Assembly (NCBI GenBank): GCA_964438975.1
Contig: CAYTMU010000002.1
Span: forward strand, 1-64,000
Reading direction: 5' to 3'
Source of the DNA: Chryseosolibacter sp964438975
GTDB taxonomy: Bacteria > Bacteroidota > Bacteroidia > Cytophagales > Cyclobacteriaceae
DNA length: 64,000 bases
In this document: positions 43,544 through 52,058 of the stretch, in pieces
How positions within the stretch are numbered: the stretch's first letter is position 1
Layout of the letters: each line of letters begins with the position of its first letter
Notes under the pieces: model-generated
Database searches by the model: none
What the model was told of the DNA's origin: nothing
Seen by the model: the letters and a program-made list of their open reading frames with translations, nothing else
Program-made: the position numbers and the translations under genes

Positions 43544-44005
43544 TTATCCTACTTTTCTCATCATCTCCGTCAATCGCTTGTCGAACAATATCGGCCGTGC
43601 GGGTTTTGCGCGGACATGACTCATCAGGGGGTGAGCGGGATTGATAAGATAGTTGTATGCGTCGGTCATCAGTGCGGACGGTACTTTCATCACGAGGTGT
43701 TTCCCGTTCGCCGCGAAGTTGTTGCCTGCTTTTTGACTGACCTGAATATCCGAATACCAGTTTGCAGGTAGACGGGGAGCGAATACCCCGGCTTCGTCCG
43801 GGATCTCGATCGGGATCATGACATAATTCTTGCTGATCTGGTCAAGGGGGATCCGGAGAGCTACTTCAAAAGCGGCGAGGACATTGTTTTCAGCAGTGTA
43901 CAGCAGTCGGGTGCCGCGTGTGTTCCATCGCCCGCCGTGAAGATACGCGCCGGTACCTGAAAGATCGTCTGCCCATTTCGCAAGACTGCATCGATAGACC
44001 GTCAT
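43544..44005 (-). CDS. RES-domain toxin (NAD-degrading type)
   Basis: A 153-residue RES-family toxin. RES toxins break down NAD+ and halt growth until neutralised. Motifs: VYRCS (Arg5), GGRWNTRGTRLLYTAE (Arg26, Tyr36), AAFEVAL (Glu47), VPSALM (Ser110) and NYLINPAHP. The conserved Arg, Tyr, Glu and Ser that give the family its name are present, so the toxin looks active. Its start overlaps the antitoxin stop by 4 bases, the usual coupled order. Confidence 0.92.
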   Translation of the reverse strand: MTVYRCSLAKWADDLSGTGAYLHGGRWNTRGTRLLYTAENNVLAAFEVALRIPLDQISKNYVMIPIEIPDEAGVFAPRLPANWYSDIQVSQKAGNNFAANGKHLVMKVPSALMTDAYNYLINPAHPLMSHVRAKPARPILFDKRLTEMMRKVG

Positions 44006-44421
44006 GCGAGTACGCCGTGTTCTATCCGTCCGAGCACATTGAGCAGTTCGTCAATCCCTTTCCGGGTGTGGATGTAGTCGATGGGTTTTTCGCCCTGAAG
44101 GTCGATCGAGGGCCGACTTAACCAACTGTTGAAATTCTCGATTGAATCAAAGATCTCCTTTCCTTTCGCGTATAGTTCTGCAAGGTGAATAAGACGATCG
44201 GAGATATACAAGCGTAAACGTTCGTGTGGTTTGTAGTTGTCGACGGTGCGCCGGTTGACATCAAGGTAAGAGAACAGCCGACGCTCATCCAGGTTTATCT
44301 TCTGCATAAAGATCACCAGGGCTTGTTTAGGCAACCCCTCTTCCGCGAGCCCACCGAGATCCTTTCCTGCTCCCAGTACCTTGGCTCCTCCTAATAGTTG
44401 TTTGATCTGATTCTCGGCCAT
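44002..44421 (-). CDS. Xre/MbcA/ParS-type antitoxin (DUF2384)
   Basis: A 139-residue antitoxin partner of RES. The N-terminal half has the helix-turn-helix-like part (NLDERRLFSYLDVNRRTVDNY) and the C-terminal half the DUF2384 toxin-binding part (NSWLSRPSIDLQGEKPIDYI, LLNVLGRIEHGV). It normally binds the toxin active site and represses its own promoter. Two identical palindromes just upstream of its ATG are the expected operators. Confidence 0.9.
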   Translation of the reverse strand: MAENQIKQLLGGAKVLGAGKDLGGLAEEGLPKQALVIFMQKINLDERRLFSYLDVNRRTVDNYKPHERLRLYISDRLIHLAELYAKGKEIFDSIENFNSWLSRPSIDLQGEKPIDYIHTRKGIDELLNVLGRIEHGVLA

Positions 44422-44425
44422 TTTG

Positions 44426-44456
44426 GAAAATTTTCATTAATATAACGAAAATTTTC
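44426..44456. promoter_or_regulatory. Double-palindrome operator of the RES/Xre module
   Basis: Two copies of the perfect palindrome GAAAATTTTC lie at 44426-44435 and 44447-44456. Their starts are 21 bases apart, two helical turns, so both sites face the same side of the DNA. The first is 5 bases before the antitoxin ATG. This arrangement fits cooperative autorepression by the antitoxin or its complex with the toxin. Confidence 0.8.
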
Positions 44457-44516
44457 TATAGAGGGTTCTGCCGAAGCGATGTTTTTGGATCCATTGGGCC
44501 GGTCTGATCGGAATGC

Positions 44517-45158
44517 CTATGATCTTCCTCGCAGACTTTTTCGCATGTATTTGGAGCAAATCGGGCATTTTGTCCAATCATGGCCACGTGCAGGACAGTA
44601 TTTTCTCCCGAAGTAGATGATCTGCAGATGAACCTCGCCCCACAGTTCTTCCGGGATCAGGCGCTTCAGATCGCGTTCTGTTTGCTCCACGCTCTTGCCG
44701 TTCGATAATCCCCAGCGATATGCCAGCCGGTGAATGTGTGTGTCAACCGGGAAAGCCGGAAGCCCGAATATCTGTGTCATAACCACTGACGCGGTCTTGT
44801 GCCCCACCCCTGGCAGTTCTTCCAGCTCTTCGAATGAGGACGGAACTTTGCCATTGTATTTATCCACGAGGATCTGAGATAATTTGCTGATCGCTTTTGA
44901 TTTTGCCGGTGATAACCCGCAGGGTTTGATGATCTCGCGAATCTCGTCGACAGGGATCTTCGCCATATCGAAAGGGTTGTCAGCCAGGCTGAAAAGTTCG
45001 GGCGTAGTCTTGTTCACTCGCTCGTCGGTGCACTGTGCCGACAACAACACTGCAATCAGGAGTGTGTAAGCGTCCTTGTGGTCCAGTGGGATGTCAGGGG
45101 CAGGAATGTATTTGCCCAGTATTGACAGGATATCGCTAACTTTTTCGGATTTGGTCAT
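44517..45158 (-). CDS. nth: Endonuclease III (DNA glycosylase/AP lyase)
   Basis: A 213-residue base-excision repair glycosylase for oxidised pyrimidines. The helix-hairpin-helix reads LPGVGHKTASVVM with the catalytic Lys121, and the catalytic Asp139 is in FPVDTHIHRLAYRWG. The C-terminal iron-sulphur motif is unusual: only three Cys (188, 198, 201) in KYCPARGHDWTKCPICSKYM, with spacing C-x9-C-x2-C instead of the E. coli C-x6-C-x2-C-x5-C. The fourth ligand is missing, so the cluster may be absent or altered. Confidence 0.92.
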   Translation of the reverse strand: MTKSEKVSDILSILGKYIPAPDIPLDHKDAYTLLIAVLLSAQCTDERVNKTTPELFSLADNPFDMAKIPVDEIREIIKPCGLSPAKSKAISKLSQILVDKYNGKVPSSFEELEELPGVGHKTASVVMTQIFGLPAFPVDTHIHRLAYRWGLSNGKSVEQTERDLKRLIPEELWGEVHLQIIYFGRKYCPARGHDWTKCPICSKYMRKSLRGRS

Positions 45159-45186
45159 GGGTCGAATGTCGCGCGGGAGAATTATT

Positions 45187-46380
45187 TTATTGATATAATA
45201 GATATCTGGAACGCAGTTTCCGGTATTCGTCGAGCCCCGGTTGCCAGGTGTCGCGAATTTCCTGTTCTGTCATTCCTTTTCTGATTTGCTCTTTCAATTC
45301 GGGCGTTCCGGCAAGGAGATCAAACGAACTGTTGAAAAATTTGTCTTTAGCCGGGTACTTCTGATAAAAATCAATGAGGTATTGCAGGTTGATCCGAGGA
45401 TCTACTTCCGCATTTCGCAAATCAAGGCCGTAACAGACTTTTCCTTTATGCGGAGGATCGGTAGACATCCCTTCGATTGGTACCGGTTTGAAGCTGAACG
45501 GAAGATCTGTAAATTCAGGGTTACCGATAATCAGGAACGGCGTTAGGGTTCCACGTCCGACGCTGATGACCGTCCCTTCGAAAAGGCAGAGGGAAGGATA
45601 CAACCGCACCGCTTGGTCGTCCGGGAGGTTCGGGGAGGGTTTTACTGGCAATGAATACGAATCGCTGTGCTTCCAGTTCTTTACCGGCACGACATTCACA
45701 TCACATTTCACACCGTTTGCCAACCACCCTTCGCCGTTTATCATGCCCGCGAGTTCGCCAACAGTCAAGCCGTGCACGATAGGTATCGGGTGCATGCCGA
45801 CAAACGATTTCAGTTCCGGCACGCGCATCGGGCCGTCGACGTAATGACCATTGGGGTTGGGACGATCTAGTATGATCACCTTTTTGCCCTGCTCGGCACA
45901 CGCTTCCATGACATATTGCATCGTGCTGATATAAGTGTAGAAGCGAGTTCCGACATCCTGGATGTCGAAGATCACAATATCAACGTCCGCGAGTTGCTCC
46001 GGCGTTGGTTTGCGGTTATTGCCGTAGAGAGAGATAATTCGCAATCCGGTTCTACTATCAATCCCGTCGTGGATCTTTTCTCCATCGGCCGCTGCGCCGC
46101 GAAACCCGTGCTCGGGTGCGAATACTTTCTGAATGTCAATACCCGACGACAGCAACGTGTCGGCGAGATGTGTTTTGCCTACCAGCGAGGTATGATTGAC
46201 CACGAGGGCTACACGTTTGCCGGCAACTCCGGGCAACCATTTATCGATTTGATCAGCTCCGACCAACACCGGCGGCGTAACGTCGGAAGTCGCCGGTACG
46301 TGCTCGGCTGTAGCGGTTTTATCGCGACACTGGAACATGAGTGCAGCGACGATGAAGAGTGACAGGCGGATATTTATCAT
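45187..46380 (-). CDS. NamZ-family exo-beta-N-acetylmuramidase (DUF1343)
   Basis: A 397-residue exported enzyme of the DUF1343/NamZ family, which removes MurNAc from the non-reducing end of peptidoglycan fragments. The signal MINIRLSLFIVAALMFQC suggests a lipoprotein with Cys18. Family motifs: ALVVNHTSLVG, VFAPEHGFRG, GLRIISLYGNNRKPTPEQL, IQDVGTRFYTYISTM, LDRPNPNGHYVDGP and IPIVHGLTVGELA. It may serve murein recycling. Confidence 0.9.
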   Translation of the reverse strand: MINIRLSLFIVAALMFQCRDKTATAEHVPATSDVTPPVLVGADQIDKWLPGVAGKRVALVVNHTSLVGKTHLADTLLSSGIDIQKVFAPEHGFRGAAADGEKIHDGIDSRTGLRIISLYGNNRKPTPEQLADVDIVIFDIQDVGTRFYTYISTMQYVMEACAEQGKKVIILDRPNPNGHYVDGPMRVPELKSFVGMHPIPIVHGLTVGELAGMINGEGWLANGVKCDVNVVPVKNWKHSDSYSLPVKPSPNLPDDQAVRLYPSLCLFEGTVISVGRGTLTPFLIIGNPEFTDLPFSFKPVPIEGMSTDPPHKGKVCYGLDLRNAEVDPRINLQYLIDFYQKYPAKDKFFNSSFDLLAGTPELKEQIRKGMTEQEIRDTWQPGLDEYRKLRSRYLLYQ

Positions 46381-46460
46381 AATTTTGGTTGAAGCGGGTA
46401 TTCTTACTGAGTTATACCTTATTTTGCACAGATGGACATTGGCCCAAAAGTTAACAAAAA

Positions 46461-47681
46461 TTGAATCTCTCTTATTTTATATCCAAAAGAATCAGCAGAG
46501 GATATCAGGAAGGGTTTTCGTCCACCATCCACAAGATCGCGATTATCAGCATTGCTGTCGGGCTTGCTGCGTCGATCATCTCCTTCCTCATCATGAAGGG
46601 CTTTCAAGAAACGGTTAAAGACAAGATATACAGTTTCAGCGGTCACATTCTGATCACTAAGTTCTCGATGAATAACTCGACGGAGGAACATCCGATGGAC
46701 TTCAATATCGATTTGTATGAGAAGCCGGGCGACTACCCATACGTACGTCATGTACAAGAGTTTGCTACGAAGATAGGGGTCGTCAAGACCGAGGAGGACG
46801 CCTTGGGTGTATTACTGAAGGGTGTAGGACGAAGCTTTGATACGACGGCGTTTAGCGAGCACATCGTGAAGGGTGAGTTCATTCAGTTCCAGGACTCCGG
46901 ATACGCCAGCCAGGTGATGCTCAGCAAGATCATCGCAGCCAAACTCAAAAAAGATGTAGGTGACGACATCGTCGTACATTTTTTTCAGAACCCTCCACGG
47001 TTCCGTCGGTTAAAAGTCGCCGGCATTTACGAGACGAATCTTTCCGAGTATTTTGACAGCCGCGTTATTCTGACAGATATAAGATTGATACAACGGTTGA
47101 ACGACTGGCCGGACTCTGTGGCAGGAGGACTCGAGGTCTTCGTTACTGACCCCGAGCAGATCGATCGGGTTGGGGCTCATATAGGGGAGGTCATGGACTA
47201 TGATCTGAATATTGAACGTGTTCGCGACCGGTTTATTCAGATTTTCGAGTGGCTCGATTTGCTCAGTCGCCAGGTTAATATACTCCAGATCGTCATCCTG
47301 ACCGTTGTGTGTGTTAATATGATATCGGTGTTGTTGATCATGGTGATGGAGCGCACGCAAATGATTGGAATGCTCAAAGCACTAGGTGCAACCAACAGCT
47401 TCATTCGTTCAATATTCGTCTACAATGGCATCCAACTTATTCTCCGGGGATTGTTGCTGGGAAATCTGCTCGGTCTGGGCCTTTGCTTCATCCAGTATCG
47501 ATTCAAGATCATTACGCTCAACCCACGCGACTATTACATGAGTTTCGTTCCCATCAGCTGGCATTGGGAAATTGTCCTGGCGCTCAACCTGCTCGCGCTG
47601 CTGCTGATCTCGCTGATCCTGATGCTCCCTACCATGGCTATTTCACGGATCTCGCCGATTCGCGCCATTCGATTCGATTAA
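46461..47681 (+). CDS. LolE/FtsX-type ABC transporter permease
   Basis: A 406-residue permease with one N-terminal helix (HKIAIISIAVGLAASIISFL), a large periplasmic domain (about 50-260) and three C-terminal helices, the MacB/LolCE layout. It starts at TTG 46461 (MNLSYFISKRI); an in-frame TAA lies three codons upstream. The likely role is extraction of lipoproteins from the inner membrane, as in LolE. The ATPase partner is not adjacent. Confidence 0.87.
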   Translation: MNLSYFISKRISRGYQEGFSSTIHKIAIISIAVGLAASIISFLIMKGFQETVKDKIYSFSGHILITKFSMNNSTEEHPMDFNIDLYEKPGDYPYVRHVQEFATKIGVVKTEEDALGVLLKGVGRSFDTTAFSEHIVKGEFIQFQDSGYASQVMLSKIIAAKLKKDVGDDIVVHFFQNPPRFRRLKVAGIYETNLSEYFDSRVILTDIRLIQRLNDWPDSVAGGLEVFVTDPEQIDRVGAHIGEVMDYDLNIERVRDRFIQIFEWLDLLSRQVNILQIVILTVVCVNMISVLLIMVMERTQMIGMLKALGATNSFIRSIFVYNGIQLILRGLLLGNLLGLGLCFIQYRFKIITLNPRDYYMSFVPISWHWEIVLALNLLALLLISLILMLPTMAISRISPIRAIRFD

Positions 47682-47821
47682 AACATAACTTAACGTCAAA
47701 ATGTCACTATAATTGACGCTAATCGCCTGAAATTAAGACATATTGTCTCATTTTTTCAATCGGCACGCAATTCTCTTATTGGCTAGGTGTTAACATTCAG
47801 ACAACCTTAAACAATAAAGTT

Positions 47822-48262
47822 ATGAGTATTGTGCGTTATAGTAATGATTTGAGCGACTTCGTTCCGACCACTTTTGGTCGATTGATTGATCGGTTTTTCA
47901 ACGATCAGGTGGCTCGCTCCGGTGGGACGATGTATTCCTTCATCCCGAGCGTAGATGTAATAGAAAACGAGAAAGCTTATGAGATCCAGGTCGCGGTCCC
48001 AGGCATGAATAGAGAGGATTTCAAAGTCGATCTCAAGGAGAACAGGTTAACGATCAGCGGCGAGCGGAAGCTCACCAAAGAGTCGGATGAGAAGCACTTC
48101 CGTTCTGTTGAAACACAATACGGCGCCTTTACCCGGACGTTCGTACTTCCGGAAGATGTGAAGGGTGACAAGATCGAGGCGAAGTACAACAATGGTATCC
48201 TCGAGATCGTGGTCCCCAAGGACGAGAAGAAGCTCTTGAACACAACCATCAAGGTTGGTTAA
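47822..48262 (+). CDS. Hsp20/alpha-crystallin family small heat-shock protein
   Basis: A 146-residue chaperone that holds unfolding proteins. The alpha-crystallin domain (about 40-140) reads IPSVDVIENEKAYEIQVAVP, GMNREDFKVDLKENRLTISG and ends with YNNGILEIVVPK before a short tail. It is a single gene with its own terminator. The leader 47682-47821 contains the inverted repeat CGTCAA/TTGACG (47694-47718), which may be a heat-shock regulator site. Confidence 0.95.
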   Translation: MSIVRYSNDLSDFVPTTFGRLIDRFFNDQVARSGGTMYSFIPSVDVIENEKAYEIQVAVPGMNREDFKVDLKENRLTISGERKLTKESDEKHFRSVETQYGAFTRTFVLPEDVKGDKIEAKYNNGILEIVVPKDEKKLLNTTIKVG

Positions 48263-48328
48263 ACGATGACACAGGCTTCCGGCGTTTTGCTGGTTGCAAA
48301 AGATAGGGGTTTAAGTTTAGTAAAGGAG

Positions 48329-48356
48329 AGCGCTCCGGTTTTCGGAGCGCTTTTTT
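48329..48356 (+). terminator. Intrinsic terminator after hsp20
   Basis: AGCGCTCCG (48329-48337) and CGGAGCGCT (48343-48351) form a perfect GC-rich stem with a GTTTT loop, followed by T6. It separates hsp20 from htrA. Confidence 0.9.
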
Positions 48357-48417
48357 ATGTTTTGCCGAAGCCGAATTGCAGAATAAACGTTATCTTACCT
48401 GTAAAGGGGGATATGAT

Positions 48418-49848
48418 ATGAAGCGATTAGCGTTCTTTCTGATGATTGTCGTTGTTGCCAGTATTGGCGGTGTGTTGGGCTCGATTCTGACGATCCGGCA
48501 ATTGGGTATTTCAGACCTGAACTATTCTTCTATTGAAGAAAGACAGCGCTCGGTTTTAACGGGCCGGTCCGTCGACACCTCTTACAATATTCCCACACAC
48601 GTTGACTTTCTCGCCACGGCCAACCAGGTTGTAGCAGGCGTCGTTCATATTCGCACCGGTTATGGCCCGGGTATATTCAGTCTCAATCCGTTACAACATC
48701 ATGAGCGGCCGGTTCACTCTTCCGGGTCTGGTGTGATCATTTCGGACGATGGATATATCGTGACCAACAATCATGTTATTGAAGACGCCACGAATATTGA
48801 AATCGTCATGAACAACAATCGGCGGTATTACGCCAAGTTGATCGGCACCGATGCGAGCACGGATCTCGCGTTGTTGAAGATCAAGGCAACCAACCTGCCG
48901 TTTGTGCCATATGGTGATTCCGACGGCGTACAACCCGGGCAGTGGGTTCTGGCGATCGGTAATCCCTTTGATCTGAACTCTACGGTGACCGCTGGCATCG
49001 TCAGTGCCAAGGCGCGGAACATCGGCATTCTTCAAGAGCGGAACAGGCTATCCGTTGAGGCGTTCATCCAGACCGATGCTGCGGTCAATCCCGGCAATAG
49101 CGGAGGAGCTCTTGTCAACCTTGCTGGAGAACTGATCGGCGTCAATACAGCAATTGCGACTTCTTCTGGTAGCTATCAGGGATATTCTTTCGCCATTCCG
49201 GTGAGCCTTGTCAAGAAAGTCATGGATGATCTACTCGAGTTTGGCAAAGTGCAGCGCGGCTTGCTGGGCATCAACATCGGCGACGTGGACGCGGCCAGGG
49301 CGGAGCAATGGAACCTTCCGGTCACGCAAGGTGTCTTCATTCAGAACGTAATTGCCGGAAGTGCGGCGGAAGAATCAGGGTTGCTCCCGGGAGATGTCAT
49401 CGTTGCGATCAACCACAACGTTGTGAATTCGGTGTCAGAGTTGCAGGAGTGGGTCGCGCGCAATCGGCCAGGGCAGGAAATTTCTGTGACCTTTCTGCGC
49501 CACGGTGAGAGGAAGGAAGTGCAGGCACGTCTGAAGAACAGTCAGGGCAAGGAAACATATGAAAGAGTCGAGATCAAGTACACCCTGGAGGGAGCGACCT
49601 TTGAAGATGTGCCATATCGCGAGCTGACACGGTTAATGATCGATGGAGGAGTGAAGATCACAAGTCTGAACTCTGGCAAATGGAAAAAAGCCGGGATCCG
49701 GCCGGAGTTTATCGTTGGATTTATTGACAAGGTACCGGTAGACAACGTCGAAGATCTCAATCGCATCATGGACTACAAACGCGGCGGCGTGCTGATCGAA
49801 GGTTTTTACGCTAACGGAGAAAAGGGAACCTACGGCATAGATTGGTAG
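48418..49848 (+). CDS. HtrA/Deg-type serine protease
   Basis: Periplasmic quality-control protease, 476 residues from the ATG at 48418. Signal or anchor MKRLAFFLMIVVVASIGGVL. Catalytic triad: His119 in NNHVIED, Asp149 in DASTDLALL, Ser228 in NPGNSGGAL. Two C-terminal PDZ-like domains follow (about 280-370 and 400-475). The start is preceded by AAAGGGGG, a purine run stronger than usual for this phylum. It is next to hsp20, both stress proteins. Confidence 0.93.
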   Translation: MKRLAFFLMIVVVASIGGVLGSILTIRQLGISDLNYSSIEERQRSVLTGRSVDTSYNIPTHVDFLATANQVVAGVVHIRTGYGPGIFSLNPLQHHERPVHSSGSGVIISDDGYIVTNNHVIEDATNIEIVMNNNRRYYAKLIGTDASTDLALLKIKATNLPFVPYGDSDGVQPGQWVLAIGNPFDLNSTVTAGIVSAKARNIGILQERNRLSVEAFIQTDAAVNPGNSGGALVNLAGELIGVNTAIATSSGSYQGYSFAIPVSLVKKVMDDLLEFGKVQRGLLGINIGDVDAARAEQWNLPVTQGVFIQNVIAGSAAEESGLLPGDVIVAINHNVVNSVSELQEWVARNRPGQEISVTFLRHGERKEVQARLKNSQGKETYERVEIKYTLEGATFEDVPYRELTRLMIDGGVKITSLNSGKWKKAGIRPEFIVGFIDKVPVDNVEDLNRIMDYKRGGVLIEGFYANGEKGTYGIDW

Positions 49849-49932
49849 CGATCGTTTTACCTTTGCCGTTTACTTTGTGGCTTAGCCCTTTTCCTATATT
49901 TCCCTAGCTTTGTTTCAAAATCAATCTCGTCC

Positions 49933-51474
49933 ATGAAAAATTTTGGTATCAGGGCAGCTCTCGAGTCGCTTGATGTGCGAAGGAGTAATTCCGGTGTGTC
50001 AACGGGGTCCGACTGGCTCCGCCCTAAGGGAAATCGTATTGAATCACATTCGCCAGCCGACGGTAAGCTGATCGGTACGGTGCAGGCAGGTGATGCGCGA
50101 TCATACGAGCGGGTCGTCGAGGCTGCGGGCAAGGCATTCCGTGAATGGAGGACGTGGCCCGCTCCGAGAAGAGGTGAGGTCGTCCGGCAGATCGGGGATG
50201 CGCTGCGCATGCACAAGGATTCACTCGGAAAACTCGTCTCGTATGAGATGGGCAAAAGCTATACCGAAGGGCTGGGGGAGGTGCAGGAGATGATTGACAT
50301 CTGCGATTTTGCCGTCGGTCTTTCGCGGCAGTTACACGGACTGACGATGCATTCTGAAAGGCCTCGGCACCGAATGTATGAACAGTGGCATCCCCTGGGA
50401 GTTGTCGGAATCATTACTGCATTCAACTTCCCTGTAGCGGTGTGGTCGTGGAACGCCATGATCGCATGGGTTTGCGGAGATACGTGCGTGTGGAAACCTT
50501 CGGAGAAGACCCCGCTCAGCAGCGTCGCATGCCAGAAAATTGTCGCTGAGGTGTTCCGCGTCAATGGTGTGCCGGAGGGTGTATCCTGCATTATCAATGG
50601 AAATCACCGCATCGGACAACTCCTCTCGGGCGATGAGAATATTTCACTGGTTTCTGCGACTGGTTCCACTCGGATGGGACGCGCTGTCGCGACTACTGTA
50701 GCTGCCAGGCTCGGACGTACGTTGCTGGAACTTGGAGGTAACAACGCTATTATCATTACTGAAAACGCTGACCTTGATATCGCTATCCGCGGCGCGCTCT
50801 TCGGCGCTGTCGGCACAGCTGGGCAGCGATGTACTACAACCCGAAGACTGATCGTACAGTCGGGCGTATATGACGAGGTCAGAGACAGGCTTGTGAATGC
50901 CTATGGTCATCTTAGTATTGGCAACCCGCTTGATCCTTCGAATCACGTGGGGCCACTCATTGATCGACAGGCCGTCAAGTTCTATCGCGATGCGCTTCGG
51001 AAGATCCGAAGTGAAGGGGGGCAGCTGTTAGTTCCTGGAGGCGTTCTGAAAGGTAAAGGCTATGAGTCAGGATGCTACGTGAAACCTGCTATCGCTGAGG
51101 TCGAACCGCACTTCGAGATCGTGCAGCAGGAGACTTTCGCACCAATTCTGTACCTGATCCGGTTTGACGCACTGCCTGAAGCTATCGCGATTCAGAACGG
51201 TGTGAAGCAAGGCTTGTCTTCGTCGATCATGACGAACCACGTCCGGGAGATGGAACTGTTTCTGTCGACGGAGGGCTCCGACTGTGGTATTGCTAATGTC
51301 AACATTGGTACCTCGGGAGCTGAGATCGGCGGGGCTTTCGGTGGCGAGAAAGAGACGGGGGGCGGTAGAGAATCGGGGTCTGATGCGTGGAAGAATTATA
51401 TGCGACGACAGACGAATACGATTAACTATGGCGATACGCTTCCACTCGCACAGGGTATTAAGTTTTCAATTTGA
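49933..51474 (+). CDS. Aldehyde dehydrogenase, ALDH7 (aminoadipate semialdehyde / piperideine-6-carboxylate) family
   Basis: A 513-residue NAD-dependent dehydrogenase. The family oxidises alpha-aminoadipic semialdehyde in lysine breakdown. Active Glu266 in LLELGGNNAI and Cys300 in GTAGQRCTTTRRL, with the NAD site FNFPVAVWSWNAM. The end QTNTINYGDTLPLAQGIKF is typical of ALDH7. It stands alone, so the pathway is inferred from family only. Confidence 0.9.
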   Translation: MKNFGIRAALESLDVRRSNSGVSTGSDWLRPKGNRIESHSPADGKLIGTVQAGDARSYERVVEAAGKAFREWRTWPAPRRGEVVRQIGDALRMHKDSLGKLVSYEMGKSYTEGLGEVQEMIDICDFAVGLSRQLHGLTMHSERPRHRMYEQWHPLGVVGIITAFNFPVAVWSWNAMIAWVCGDTCVWKPSEKTPLSSVACQKIVAEVFRVNGVPEGVSCIINGNHRIGQLLSGDENISLVSATGSTRMGRAVATTVAARLGRTLLELGGNNAIIITENADLDIAIRGALFGAVGTAGQRCTTTRRLIVQSGVYDEVRDRLVNAYGHLSIGNPLDPSNHVGPLIDRQAVKFYRDALRKIRSEGGQLLVPGGVLKGKGYESGCYVKPAIAEVEPHFEIVQQETFAPILYLIRFDALPEAIAIQNGVKQGLSSSIMTNHVREMELFLSTEGSDCGIANVNIGTSGAEIGGAFGGEKETGGGRESGSDAWKNYMRRQTNTINYGDTLPLAQGIKFSI

Positions 51475-51533
51475 GGCATTTTTGGCAATTCATCCTCAAT
51501 CGCGTATTTTTATAAACTTTGAACTAAATCACT

Positions 51534-51941
51534 ATGGCAGCCAGGAAATATCGCACAGTCATGCTTATCGATGATAATGAGATCGACAATCTTATCAATC
51601 AGAAGATGATTGAGGCGGCTTCCATCACAGAGCATATATATACCCACACTGGCGCGAAGAGCGCCATTGAGTTTCTTCGTAACATGGAGAAGACTGAGGT
51701 GGCGGAGCAGGTGCTGCCGGATGTGATCTTTCTGGACATCGACATGCCCCTCATGGATGGTTTTCAGTTCCTGGATGAGTTTGAGAAACTCTCGAACGTG
51801 ACGAAGAAGAAGTGTCGGATTGTAATGCTGACATCCTCCATCAATCCCCAGGATTTCAATCGATCCAAGAAATACGAGAACGTGAAGTTGTACCTCAATA
51901 AGCCGCTGTCACACGATAGCATTACGAAGCTTGAGGTTTGA
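51534..51941 (+). CDS. Single-domain response regulator
   Basis: A 135-residue receiver domain without output. Features: acidic pocket in MLIDDNEIDN, phosphorylation site in VIFLDIDMPLMDG, Thr/Ser in MLTSSIN and Lys in LNKPL. This CheY-like form (DDNEID start) is common in Bacteroidota and may pass signals to other proteins. It ends just before a repeat and a convergent gene. No kinase is adjacent. Confidence 0.9.
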   Translation: MAARKYRTVMLIDDNEIDNLINQKMIEAASITEHIYTHTGAKSAIEFLRNMEKTEVAEQVLPDVIFLDIDMPLMDGFQFLDEFEKLSNVTKKKCRIVMLTSSINPQDFNRSKKYENVKLYLNKPLSHDSITKLEV

Positions 51942-51944
51942 TAC

Positions 51945-52058
51945 GGACCACGGTCCACACTAGCAAATCCCGCAAAGGCAGATTTTCTTCAGAAAAAGGA
52001 AATGATCGCTCGAACCTACACACAACAGTGGACTGTGGACCGTCGACCGTGGACTGTC
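51945..52058. repeat. Heptamer repeat and long imperfect inverted repeat between convergent genes
   Basis: Four tandem units of the pattern NGTNGAC lie at 52027-52054 (AGTGGAC, TGTGGAC, CGTCGAC, CGTGGAC) and a fifth partial unit reaches 52058. On the other strand, near 51945-51960, TGTGGACCGTGGTCCG repeats the same units. The two arms pair at 14 of 16 positions around a loop of about 70 bases. This may be a bidirectional terminator or a mobile REP-like repeat. Confidence 0.55.

Noticed and set aside
47736..47757. Terminator after the permease gene
   Set aside because: AGACA-TAT-TGTCT before a T-run has only a 5-bp AT-rich stem; too weak to call.
52027..52058. CRISPR-like repeat
   Set aside because: The units are only 7 bases long with no spacers and no cas genes nearby.
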